Notes under the pieces: model-generated
Database searches by the model: none
What the model was told of the DNA's origin: nothing
What the model saw: only the letters and a program-made list of their open reading frames with translations
DNA from: an uncultured Lachnospiraceae bacterium
GTDB taxonomy: Bacteria > Bacillota > Clostridia > Lachnospirales > Lachnospiraceae
Direction of reading: 5' to 3'
Assembly (NCBI GenBank): GCA_904395885.1
Contig: CAJFOF010000010.1
Location: forward strand, 1 to 64,000
Length of the DNA: 64,000 bases
Made by a program: the position numbers and the translations under genes
Shown: in pieces, positions 11,736 through 20,782 of the stretch
Layout of the letters: the number at the start of each line of letters is the position of its first letter
Position numbering within the stretch: the first letter of the stretch is position 1

Positions 11736-12194
11736 ATGCTGAACACTGTTTTATCTGTCATACTCTGGATTTTGGTCATCGCGGCCATAGTTCTGGGAGT
11801 CCTGTATTACTTTGGCCGGAAGCTGGAAAAGAAACAGGCGGCTTCCCAGGCAATGATGGAAGCCGCCAAGCAGACGGTATCTATCCTTGTCATTGACAAA
11901 AAGAAATTAAAGATCAAGGAATCCGGACTGCCCAAGATGGTCTACGACCAGACGCCGAAATATATGCGATGGGCAAAACTTCCTGTTGTAAAGGCAAAGG
12001 TAGGACCCAAAATCGTCACCCTGATCGCCGACGAGAAGGTTTTCCAGTCCCTTCCTGTCAAGACAGAAGCCAAGGTTGTGATCAGCGGCCTGTACATCAC
12101 AGACATCAAGAGCGTGCGCGGCGGCGCAGTTCCCAAACCGCCGAAAAAGAAATCTGTCAAGGACAGGCTGATGTTCTGGAAGAAAGAGAAATAA
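11736..12194 (+). CDS. Conserved hypothetical membrane-anchored protein
   Basis: N-terminal TM helix, soluble basic C-term; start preceded by GGAGG. Confidence 0.75.
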   Translation: MLNTVLSVILWILVIAAIVLGVLYYFGRKLEKKQAASQAMMEAAKQTVSILVIDKKKLKIKESGLPKMVYDQTPKYMRWAKLPVVKAKVGPKIVTLIADEKVFQSLPVKTEAKVVISGLYITDIKSVRGGAVPKPPKKKSVKDRLMFWKKEK

Positions 12195-12201
12195 GACAGC
12201 G

Positions 12202-12235
12202 AAATCCCCGGACAGCGGATTGTTCGGGGATTTTT
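12202..12235 (+). terminator. Rho-independent terminator
   Basis: AAATCCCCG ... CGGGGATTTTT. Confidence 0.8.
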
Positions 12236-12325
12236 ATGCAATCTTCGCGACAGGCAAACGAGCCGGCCAGACACCGTTGCCCAGACGAGATTCTATTTTA
12301 TTTTCAGAGTGCAGTCGCCAGATGT

Positions 12326-12967
12326 TTATTCAAATCTCGCATTTTTCAAAATGACCGGGCTTATTTCACTCTCTATTTTTGAGAGATAAATGGTAACTGA
12401 ATCCTGACCGGTAATATCCACATCAATATCAAAGGCGGATGTCCGGTAATCAATGCTGGTTTCATAAAGCAATTCGTCGCTATCCCCCAGGATCTGGAAA
12501 GAAACCAGGTCATCCTTATCCCAGTTCTCATGCTCTTTATTGGTGCTTGCCGATTCCCATTTTTCAATGTTTTTCGTTATGATAGGCTGCTGATCGTACA
12601 GCATAAGGGGATCCCGGGCAGGCTTTGTTTCTTCCACGGGCGCAGCCTGGCCTCCAACATTTTTGGTCTGTACAACGCCATTGACGGTCCACGCGCCGTT
12701 GACATTGACAGAACTGCCGTCAGGCGCCACCCCGTTCATCAGGCAATAGCCGTCTTTGTTGAAGTAGTAGCATTCTGCGATACCATCCCCATTTCCGTCA
12801 ATCCACTGCCAGGAGCTGGACGGCCAGGTTCCGTTTCCGTTGTCGTACCACCAGCCAGTATCATTCTCCTTCCACTGCCCCGCAAAAACCAGGGTGTTCA
12901 TGGATAGCGCGGTAAGTGCAGCCGCCGCGCAGGCCGTTATCATTTTCATTTTTTCATGTTCTTTCAT
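12326..12967 (-). CDS. Secreted protein with degenerate cell-wall-binding repeats
   Basis: Signal peptide; GQWKENDTGWWYDNGNGTW..WQWIDGNGDGIAECYYFNKDGYCL repeats; the start may be an internal Met. Confidence 0.7.
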   Translation of the reverse strand: MKEHEKMKMITACAAAALTALSMNTLVFAGQWKENDTGWWYDNGNGTWPSSSWQWIDGNGDGIAECYYFNKDGYCLMNGVAPDGSSVNVNGAWTVNGVVQTKNVGGQAAPVEETKPARDPLMLYDQQPIITKNIEKWESASTNKEHENWDKDDLVSFQILGDSDELLYETSIDYRTSAFDIDVDITGQDSVTIYLSKIESEISPVILKNARFE

Positions 12968-13022
12968 TCCTTTCCTTACTTTCTGGTTTTATCCTTTATC
13001 TTATCCCCAAGAGGGAAAAAGC

Positions 13023-13117
13023 TCATGTCTTCTGGCCGCAGGACGGGCAAAACGCGGCGTCTGCGGCAACCGGCGCTCCGCATTTGCTGCAAAATTTAGT
13101 TTGCTCCGCCGCTGCGG
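13023..13117 (-). pseudogene. Out-of-frame C-terminal zinc-ribbon tail of the 13096-15105 gene
   Basis: +1 frame reads AAAEQTKFCSKCGAPVAADAAFCPSCGQKT*; would join the ORF if one C of the CCC run (plus-strand GGG 13116-13118) were removed. Confidence 0.7.
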
Positions 13118-15105
13118 GAGTAGAGATCCATATAGATCTGATCGCCGCTTACGTAATAATCATTGCCATAATATAAGACAGAATCCTCATCGGTCAGCAT
13201 GATATGCTTTGCGTCTGTAACCAACTGAAAGCTGCCGACTGTCCCGTTTTCAATATCGGCCTCAAACATCCCGTCCGGACTGCCCCAAAGGTAGGCTTTC
13301 CCGTCCACAAACCAGAGGTTTGCATAATTTTCATCGTAGGCTTCCCCGTATGCTTCCGCCGCACTGGCCGACATCCGGCACTGTTCCTCACTGTCCATAA
13401 GGAAAATATGGTTAGCCTCCCATCTGTCAATCCCAAACAGCTGCTGCTTTACATCCTCCACAGAAGATACATCCGCCAGATCCACTGTCTGATCCGCCAT
13501 GTCCACGGTGTTAAACAGGATTCCATCATAGCATGGCACAGCGTCCAAAACATTTTCGCTGATTTCAGTCACAACACCATTCTCAAGACAGTACAGCGAA
13601 CGGACTTTATATGCGTTTTCCTCGTCCTGGAGCATTTCCCGCATTTCAATCCGGCCTTTTGCCTCATTCCACCGGTCAAGGGCAATGTTGTACGCCTCAT
13701 AGTCGATCTCAGTCCCGGACTGATACCGGTTGTAACAGAGCCACATCCACTGGTAATCGGTGTCGGGGTCATTTGCATGCTTATCGATTTCCTTTAAAGC
13801 AGCCCTGACCTCATCCGTCACCGGTATATACCCATTTTCATCTGCAAACTGATCGATAAAGGCCTGGGTTGACGCATGAATGCCTTCCATATCTCCTTCC
13901 CAGTCATCTCTCTCGACCGCCTCTTCCATAGAATATGCGTTCCAGGTGCTCATGCCATACCAGTACAGCGGCCTGGTGCAGGAGGTATAAAGTTCATCAA
14001 AATCGCTTTCTGAGACGTCTGTCCCGTGTATCATTTCGTAGCTGTACTCAGGAGTGCCAAAGTCCTCCTCCTCAGGTTCTGTGATCCCGGCATCCGCATA
14101 CGGGTCTTCTATGTAGTCATACAGGTTCAGCTCTGTGCCGTTTTCCGCTGTAAAATACCATTTCCCATCCGACGAGGTCAAAAATTCGATGTTTTCGCCC
14201 GCCTCCAGCTTTTGAGCGTCCTTCTCAAATCCGGTAATATAGTAAGAAAGCTCTGAACCCTCTTCTGATATCTTAGAATACAGAAGATTATCAAAATCCT
14301 CATCATCCCAGATGGAAAAAATATTGGAAGCGAGCTTTATTTTATTGTCTATATTGCTGAGTTCCAGACCGTACAAATCAACTTCATGATCCTGGTCTTC
14401 TTTTATAATTGTATAAATCAGGCGCTGCCCCGACTCTTCTATTCGATAAGATGAGACATCCTTTGCGACCTGAACCGGTTCCTCCCCATTAAAATAGTAC
14501 AGGTTTCCATTGCTCTTCTGATAAACCAGAGAACCGTTTTCGGCAAGCTGGAACCCAAGGCTGGCGCCGCTGTCGATCACTTCAATATACTTCTCGTTTT
14601 TGCTGGAATCTTCTTTTAACCTGCCATACTCGGCCCGGCAAAGCGATCCGACATTGTTTTCCGGATCATACTTTGTGTAGTAATAAATATATTTTCCGTC
14701 CGGGCTGAACGCCAGCAGAGCGGCGTTCACACTGTCGGAACGGCTGGACGCGATTTCGATTTCCTCATTCTTTTTCAGGTTGGTGATCAGTCCATACCTG
14801 CCGTCCGACAGGTACACGCAGGCGTTATCGCTTCCTTTCGACAGAACCAGCGTTTTTCCCCCGACTGCCGCAGCAATCACCAGTATAGCAGCAGCCGCAA
14901 TGCCGATGATCATTTTGCCTCCCGGCCTTTTCTTAGGCTGGACAAGCTCCGGCCCGGGATCGTTTTCCCGGCTTTCCCGGGACGTTTTCTCAGGTATATC
15001 TTCCCGAGGCTGTGTTTCTGGTTCCCTGTCCGGCAATTTTTCTCCGCACACGCTGCAGAATTTACTGTCATCCGGCAGCCTGCTCCCGCATTTTGGACAA
15101 AACAT
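13096..15105 (-). CDS. Zinc-ribbon / TM / large extracytoplasmic domain protein
   Basis: N-term FCPKCGSRLPDDSKFCSVCGEKL, one TM (MIIGIAAAAILVIAAAV), long acidic domain with beta-propeller-like segments (LLAFSPDGKYIYYYTK). Confidence 0.8.
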   Translation of the reverse strand: MFCPKCGSRLPDDSKFCSVCGEKLPDREPETQPREDIPEKTSRESRENDPGPELVQPKKRPGGKMIIGIAAAAILVIAAAVGGKTLVLSKGSDNACVYLSDGRYGLITNLKKNEEIEIASSRSDSVNAALLAFSPDGKYIYYYTKYDPENNVGSLCRAEYGRLKEDSSKNEKYIEVIDSGASLGFQLAENGSLVYQKSNGNLYYFNGEEPVQVAKDVSSYRIEESGQRLIYTIIKEDQDHEVDLYGLELSNIDNKIKLASNIFSIWDDEDFDNLLYSKISEEGSELSYYITGFEKDAQKLEAGENIEFLTSSDGKWYFTAENGTELNLYDYIEDPYADAGITEPEEEDFGTPEYSYEMIHGTDVSESDFDELYTSCTRPLYWYGMSTWNAYSMEEAVERDDWEGDMEGIHASTQAFIDQFADENGYIPVTDEVRAALKEIDKHANDPDTDYQWMWLCYNRYQSGTEIDYEAYNIALDRWNEAKGRIEMREMLQDEENAYKVRSLYCLENGVVTEISENVLDAVPCYDGILFNTVDMADQTVDLADVSSVEDVKQQLFGIDRWEANHIFLMDSEEQCRMSASAAEAYGEAYDENYANLWFVDGKAYLWGSPDGMFEADIENGTVGSFQLVTDAKHIMLTDEDSVLYYGNDYYVSGDQIYMDLYSRSGGAN

Positions 15106-15160
15106 AACTCATTCCTCCCACTGTAAATATGCTCACAGTTATTCTATCTCAAAACAAAAA

Positions 15161-15189
15161 GCCCTACAAGTTACGGCAACTTGCAGGGC
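15161..15189 (-). terminator. Rho-independent terminator of the 15245-18051 operon
   Basis: Minus-strand GCCCTGCAAGTT-gccgt-AACTTGTAGGGC followed by TTTTTGTTTT. Confidence 0.8.
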
Positions 15190-15244
15190 AGGAATTAATT
15201 TTTCTTTGCCACAATTTTTATGTAACGGCAGTTTTACAGCCGCT

Positions 15245-15853
15245 TTAAGATAAATTCATGTCCTTTATCCGATCGATAATAAAATTCATCTGCAGAGTAT
15301 TGTAATTTTCTTCTACCAGCCCTGCAAACGTTTCACAGAGCGCATCTGCCAATCCCGTTTCATCCTTAAAATCATCCACTATCACTCTTCGTCCATGGTG
15401 ATTTTTAATATAATAAAACACAAAAAAGTCTAATGATTCCGCAATGTCAGACAGTTCTTCCTCTGTCAGCCCGAATTGGCCGCATACAGAAGAATATGTT
15501 TTCTCATAGCGCAAAATATATGTCCGGAACAAATTTTCAAAAAGCATAGCGGCAGCCGGAAATTCCAACATCCGCACCGGTTTCATAATAAAGAACCACC
15601 TCAAAGAACGGTATGCATAGTCGACAAAAATTTCTGCAAGTTCGCTGTCACTAATCTCTTTTTCAAATTCTTCCAATACTGTTTTTTCATCTCTCTCCTT
15701 CAGCAAGGCTCTCAGTTCCGCCACTATTTCATTGACTTTTTGCCGCACTTCCACATCTTTAATATCCATCAAGGTCTTTCTATTCCGAATATCTTCTCTC
15801 CACTGTATTTCATTTCTGTCTAACTCGTTTAAAATTCTTTTAATTCTTTCCAT
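15245..15853 (-). CDS. Hypothetical protein (no recognised family)
   Basis: 202-aa ORF, SD AGGTGG, third gene of the cassette. Confidence 0.75.
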   Translation of the reverse strand: MERIKRILNELDRNEIQWREDIRNRKTLMDIKDVEVRQKVNEIVAELRALLKERDEKTVLEEFEKEISDSELAEIFVDYAYRSLRWFFIMKPVRMLEFPAAAMLFENLFRTYILRYEKTYSSVCGQFGLTEEELSDIAESLDFFVFYYIKNHHGRRVIVDDFKDETGLADALCETFAGLVEENYNTLQMNFIIDRIKDMNLS

Positions 15854-15875
15854 ATTCCACCTGTCATTTCTTTCC

Positions 15876-16604
15876 TTATGCTGTTTCCTTCACGGGTATA
15901 TAACAATCCCACTGCCTTTTTTTCTTAGCAGCAGCCGCAGAGATCTGTATTTTTTCCAGATAATCTTCTTTTCTGAAATCAATCGTATCTTCTGCTCCCA
16001 AAATGCCCTTGCTCAAATAGTCTATGGCCGGCTTTTCTGCCTCTTCCTCAATAGTTTTTACATATTCTCTCCCTTCTTCCGTCAGTTCATAAAAAGCTGC
16101 CTTCCCCTGGTAATACTTATCAACCACATGGGCTTCCTGGAGTTCTTTCATAATTTCTGTTAAATGACTCCGGCTGACTCCTTCCCTCTGCACAATTTCC
16201 CTGTGGCGGGCGGGAGTATTCCGATAAAGATATTTCATCACATTCAGATAATGGGCTTTTTGACACAGTCCCTGAATCTTATGTGCAAAGTCCTGTCTGT
16301 CCACCAAGTCCCGAAACAAAAATTCCATTACCTTTACTATCCCTGCAAACAGGCCCATTGAGAAAAAAATATTTTCTCCTGCAGACTGAGCCGTCCTGGA
16401 AAACAAATTTGAAAATTTTTGCCCCTGGCGAATTTTTTGATGCAGAAGTTCTTTTTCCTTTCTCTGATAATTTCGCAAGCTCTCATACAAATATTCCCTC
16501 GCCATTTCCTCCAGGCATTTCTGCAGCTGATTCCCGCCTTTTTCAATCCGTTCCGCTGTACACATCTTGACTATCTCCGAGTAATATTCCTTGTTCCAAC
16601 GCAT
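15876..16604 (-). CDS. Winged-helix protein with N-terminal helical domain
   Basis: HREIVQREGVSRSHLTEIMKELQEAHVVDKYYQGKAAFYELTEEGREYV wHTH; SD AGGAGG 6 nt before ATG 16604. Confidence 0.8.
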   Translation of the reverse strand: MRWNKEYYSEIVKMCTAERIEKGGNQLQKCLEEMAREYLYESLRNYQRKEKELLHQKIRQGQKFSNLFSRTAQSAGENIFFSMGLFAGIVKVMEFLFRDLVDRQDFAHKIQGLCQKAHYLNVMKYLYRNTPARHREIVQREGVSRSHLTEIMKELQEAHVVDKYYQGKAAFYELTEEGREYVKTIEEEAEKPAIDYLSKGILGAEDTIDFRKEDYLEKIQISAAAAKKKRQWDCYIPVKETA

Positions 16605-16617
16605 GATCATCCTCCTC

Positions 16618-18051
16618 TCATCCAACATTTTTATCAAAAAAGAAATCCTCGTAAAACAGGCAGGCTTCTTCGCATCCTCCTTCTCTGCATAGTTTTGGCT
16701 TAGTTATCTGAATTATTCCATCGGAAGGTATATTCACATATCTGGGATTTTGATTTTTTCCGCTTTTCAGCACATATCCTATCGTATTCAGTTTATCCCG
16801 CTGATTCTCTTCGATCATCTTTTCAGCTGAGCAACAGTTGCATTGTATAACACAGCAGTCTAAATGTTCACATACATTAGCGTGAGTTTTAAAATCATAC
16901 TCCCCTGTCGACATAGACGGAACCAATATCAGCCTGGCCTTCAGTATTTGCAGAACCAGATCAAGATACTCTTCCATTAAAAAATCTTTGCAGATCATTA
17001 CCGCAATCCTGCCAAGCCCTCTGCAGTGAATTAAATAAAGGGTTCTGTCCGGATCAATATCCTCAATCGCCGTTTCTTGTCCCGGTTCAACTGGCCCATC
17101 ATAAGGGTATTGCTTTTTCTGCGTGCATATTCTTTCTCCATCTCTCGTTAATACCACAACAAAATTTTGGTGATTTTCCCAAACAGATGGCAAAAAGATC
17201 AAAGATGGGTACTCTTCCTCTTCACCCCCAAAGTAATTTTCAAGGCGTTCTGTTACAGCATCCACAAGCCCGGTGCTTCCAATCATTTCTGGAAACAGAA
17301 GAATATCTACCTTCTCTTTTTTGGCCTTTTCCAAGACCGACAGGACCAGTTGCTTTACCTTCTCACTATTTTCGCTGCTGTCTACTGAAAAATAGCGAAT
17401 ATTGTCTTTATAATATTCAGAGACATTCAGTTTTAAATGTCTGCTCAACGGGGAAAATCCGACTCTTAGATACCCCCTGTCTTTTGCTGTCTGAAATAGC
17501 AATGAACTCAGCCACACATGACGAATATCATTTATACTGAATTTTCTCAGCTCCTGTTCATCGATAAAGATAAAATTACCTAAATAGCCATTTATATCAT
17601 AGGAATGCTGACGTCCCCGGCTTTTTCGTTCCCACAGTGCCTCCATATATGGAAGCAGATAAATTTTCGTTTCTTCAAAGTTGCTATTCAGTGAACTTAT
17701 AGTATTACATGTTCTAAAAATCTCAATTTCCATCCTTACTCTATTCCTCAGAGCTCCGTCAATCCCAAGCAGCAGCTCTATTAGCAAAAAGGGCTCCTCA
17801 CTGTTTGCAGCAAATGTCTCAACACGGTTCCAATCCCCCTCGTCCATCTCATCGCTCGCAATCTCTCGAAAAACACAACTATTTTCCTTAAAAAGCACCG
17901 GAAACAATCTTTTTAATTTTTGTCTGGCTCCATCTCTCTTATAAGCTCTGTAATTCCGCAGATGCCCTGGGGTTTTCTTCTCTATCGTCAATAACCTCCG
18001 AATTATAATTGCCATAATATTATATACATTTTGGTACATTAGCGTCACCAT
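16618..18051 (-). CDS. Carbon-nitrogen hydrolase (nitrilase)-fold protein with unknown N-terminal domain
   Basis: C-terminal domain with LLFPEM (Glu), KKQYPYDGPVEPGQ (Lys), VMICKDF (Cys), matching a nitrilase triad; SD AGAGGA. Confidence 0.75.
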   Translation of the reverse strand: MVTLMYQNVYNIMAIIIRRLLTIEKKTPGHLRNYRAYKRDGARQKLKRLFPVLFKENSCVFREIASDEMDEGDWNRVETFAANSEEPFLLIELLLGIDGALRNRVRMEIEIFRTCNTISSLNSNFEETKIYLLPYMEALWERKSRGRQHSYDINGYLGNFIFIDEQELRKFSINDIRHVWLSSLLFQTAKDRGYLRVGFSPLSRHLKLNVSEYYKDNIRYFSVDSSENSEKVKQLVLSVLEKAKKEKVDILLFPEMIGSTGLVDAVTERLENYFGGEEEEYPSLIFLPSVWENHQNFVVVLTRDGERICTQKKQYPYDGPVEPGQETAIEDIDPDRTLYLIHCRGLGRIAVMICKDFLMEEYLDLVLQILKARLILVPSMSTGEYDFKTHANVCEHLDCCVIQCNCCSAEKMIEENQRDKLNTIGYVLKSGKNQNPRYVNIPSDGIIQITKPKLCREGGCEEACLFYEDFFFDKNVG

Positions 18052-18084
18052 CGCCTTCCTCTTTCATACACCTGCTACACTCTA

Positions 18085-18113
18085 ACTATAACATATTTTA
18101 TCCCTTTGATCAA
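18085..18113 (-). promoter_or_regulatory. sigmaA promoter of the nitrilase/wHTH cassette
   Basis: TTGATC - 17 bp - TATAGT on the minus strand. Confidence 0.7.
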
Positions 18114-18117
18114 GTTT

Positions 18118-18137
18118 TTGTTCAGTGATTGTTCAGT
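18118..18137. repeat. Tandem TTGTTCAGT direct repeat
   Basis: TTGTTCAGT-GA-TTGTTCAGT, 11-bp period, immediately upstream of the cassette -35. Confidence 0.75.
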
Positions 18138-18153
18138 AAATACGGGTAAAAAA

Positions 18154-18226
18154 AGATGCCGCACGCTGAAATTTGAAGAGTCCTCGTCTGTTTCGCCCTT
18201 CTCAAGTTTCTGCTGTGCCGGCATCT
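18154..18226 (-). terminator. Putative terminator of the ddl-murI-DUF1934 transcript
   Basis: Minus-strand AGATGCCGGCAC...GTGCGGCATCTTTTTTT, long loop. Confidence 0.5.
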
Positions 18227-18277
18227 GTATATTGATTGTTATCCTGATTTATCGCCCTGAAAGGGCGTCTGCTTTTC

Positions 18278-18730
18278 TCATCCTCCCAGATGGATCGCTG
18301 CCTGTTCCTTGGACTGGACATCTACGATGATGTTGCATTCGGAGACATGCTCATAGTTGATATCCAGGGAATAGTTGACCTGGACTTTCAGGGCGTTTTC
18401 TCTCTCTTCCACCTGAATATCCGTGGTATTCAGTCCGATCATCATTTCTCCCATAGGGGTAGTGTAGGAGGTAAGGCGCTTTTTATCTTTTTCAAATACC
18501 ATGTGGACACTGGCTATCCCGTGTTTAATCACATCCATACAGTCCGGGCCTACCTTAATGGTATTTTTTATGACACCGTCAAAGCCTTCCATGACTTCAT
18601 CGTAAACAATATAGTGCTTGCCATTTTTCTGGTAGTAATTTCCCGCCGTGATGACTTCGATGTTATCGCTTTCTCCACCCATGGCCTGAAGCCCGCTGAC
18701 ACTAATCAATACGTCTTTTGTCATATTCAT
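18278..18730 (-). CDS. DUF1934 family protein
   Basis: KDVLISVSGLQ...YDEVMEGFDGVIKNTIKV...VEIKYSLDIN-like beta-barrel pattern. Confidence 0.8.
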   Translation of the reverse strand: MNMTKDVLISVSGLQAMGGESDNIEVITAGNYYQKNGKHYIVYDEVMEGFDGVIKNTIKVGPDCMDVIKHGIASVHMVFEKDKKRLTSYTTPMGEMMIGLNTTDIQVEERENALKVQVNYSLDINYEHVSECNIIVDVQSKEQAAIHLGG

Positions 18731-18756
18731 ATCACACTTATCCCTTCGTTCTCCAA

Positions 18757-19581
18757 TCAGTAGTCTTCAATATCGATTTTCCTCGTTTCCTTTACCTGCT
18801 CGGGCAGGATGGCCGAGGCAAAGCTGGTAAATTTTTCTGCCAGATCGCTGACATAAAACTGATACTTTTCACCGGCTTCCCCTACCGTCTCGGGATTACA
18901 GAGCAGATTCTTCTCTCCCAAAAGCTGCTTCAGCTCTATAGCAGTTTCGTAGGCAGGGTTGATAAGCGTCACATTTTCTCCCATCAGCCGCTTTACCGTG
19001 GACCGCAGAAGCGGGTAATGGGTACATCCTAATACCAAAGTATCAATATATTTCGATTTCAGTTCGCTTAAATATCTGGAGGTCACCTCGTCTGTGACAG
19101 AATCATGGAAAAGCCCCTCTTCTACCAGAGGAACCAGCAGAGGGCAGGCTTTGCTGCTCACCTTTACCTCCGGCATCATTTCCTTTATCACGCTTTCATA
19201 AATTCCGCTTCGGATCGTTCCCTCCGTTCCAATAATTCCAATCTTGCCGTTTTTTGTCGCCTTGACAGCGCTCTGAGCACCGGCGTGGATAACACCTATA
19301 ATCGGGATATCCAGATCTCTCTTTACCGTTTCCAACGCATATGCGCTGGCCGTATTGCAGGCAATCACAATAGCCTTTACCTGTTTTGTTTTCAAAAAAC
19401 GGATAATCTGTCTGGAGAAGCGAATGATCGTGTCTCGGGATTTGCTGCCATAAGGCACCCGTGCCGTATCTCCAAAATAGATCATACGTTCCATCGGCAT
19501 CTGCCGGATAATCTCTCTGGCCACTGTCAGGCCGCCGATACCGGAATCAAATACACCTATCGGAGCGTTTCTGTCTGTCAT
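18757..19581 (-). CDS. murI: Glutamate racemase
   Basis: IGVFDSGIGGLTVAREI, ACNTASAYAL, LGCTHYPLL; start trimmed to MTDRN with GGGAGGG SD. Confidence 0.96.
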   Translation of the reverse strand: MTDRNAPIGVFDSGIGGLTVAREIIRQMPMERMIYFGDTARVPYGSKSRDTIIRFSRQIIRFLKTKQVKAIVIACNTASAYALETVKRDLDIPIIGVIHAGAQSAVKATKNGKIGIIGTEGTIRSGIYESVIKEMMPEVKVSSKACPLLVPLVEEGLFHDSVTDEVTSRYLSELKSKYIDTLVLGCTHYPLLRSTVKRLMGENVTLINPAYETAIELKQLLGEKNLLCNPETVGEAGEKYQFYVSDLAEKFTSFASAILPEQVKETRKIDIEDY

Positions 19582-19597
19582 AATCGCCCTCCCCAGC

Positions 19598-20665
19598 CTA
19601 TCGGCCGCATCTGGACAGACCGTGTTCAATCAGGCGGGTAACCAGCTCTTTCTTGCTGATTCCTCTGGCCTCCCAGAGCATTGGATACATACTGATAGCA
19701 GTAAACCCGGGCATGGTATTGATCTCGTTAAAAACAACCTCCCCATCGCTTTTAACAAAAAAGTCTACCCTTGCCAGGCCATATCCGTCTATGGCTTCAA
19801 AGATCCGGACAGCAGTTTGAGGAATGATTTCCGATGCGTTTCCCGGAAGTTCTGGATCTGTGACCGTCCTGGAATCTTCACTAAAATACTTTGCATCAAA
19901 ATCGTAAAAATCTGCGGCTGGGAGGATCTCACCTACTCCTGAGGCAATGACCGGCTCAGAACCACCTCCAAACACGGCGCACTCTACTTCCCTTCCCTCA
20001 ATCATCTCTTCTACCAGAATCTTCCGGTCATGGCGGCCTGCTTCCTTCAATCCCGCCTCCAATTCTCTCCTGTTCCCTGCTTTGGTAATTCCTCTGGAGG
20101 AACCGGCATTGCTGGGTTTTATAAACACTGGATAGGAAAATCTGCCTTCAATCCGCCTAACTACGCTGTCCATTTCAGACAGCTCCTCTGATTTTACATA
20201 TTCATAGTCAGCCTGGCGAATGCCAAGCCGACCGACAACAATCTTCGTATATAACTTATCCATCGCTACTGCAGAGGACAGAACACCGCATCCCACGTAA
20301 GGAATCCTTGCCAGCTCAAAAAGCCCCTGGACAGTCCCGTCTTCCCCGTAAAGCCCATGAAGAACCGGGAAAACGCCGTCTACCTTTACTTCCTCCCATC
20401 TGCCATTTCCTCCAACAAGGGCACAGTGCTTTGCCGCATCCGGAAGGATGATTGCCTCCGTCTGGCTCTCCCGCCAGGAACCATCTTTTATAGACTCTAA
20501 CGAAGGAGCCTTCAGCCAACGTCCATCTTCTGTAATACCTATTAAAAGGGGCAGGTACCGCTCCACATCTATCTGCCCGGCCACATTCACTGCAGACATG
20601 CAGGAAACAATGTGTTCTGAGGACTGCCCGCCGAACAGGACTGCAATGGTCTTTCTATTTTCCAT
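19598..20665 (-). CDS. ddl: D-alanine--D-alanine ligase
   Basis: AVLFGGQSSEHIVS, HGLYGEDGTVQGL, NEINTMPGFT. Confidence 0.96.
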   Translation of the reverse strand: MENRKTIAVLFGGQSSEHIVSCMSAVNVAGQIDVERYLPLLIGITEDGRWLKAPSLESIKDGSWRESQTEAIILPDAAKHCALVGGNGRWEEVKVDGVFPVLHGLYGEDGTVQGLFELARIPYVGCGVLSSAVAMDKLYTKIVVGRLGIRQADYEYVKSEELSEMDSVVRRIEGRFSYPVFIKPSNAGSSRGITKAGNRRELEAGLKEAGRHDRKILVEEMIEGREVECAVFGGGSEPVIASGVGEILPAADFYDFDAKYFSEDSRTVTDPELPGNASEIIPQTAVRIFEAIDGYGLARVDFFVKSDGEVVFNEINTMPGFTAISMYPMLWEARGISKKELVTRLIEHGLSRCGR

Positions 20666-20782
20666 ATTCTGTTTTCTCCAATCTATTTTTAAAAAGCGTA
20701 ATAATTCTTATTTTGCTGGTGTTTAAATTATACCACACCGGTCAACAATTACCAACACAAACTTTTTTGAATGGAGATCATT

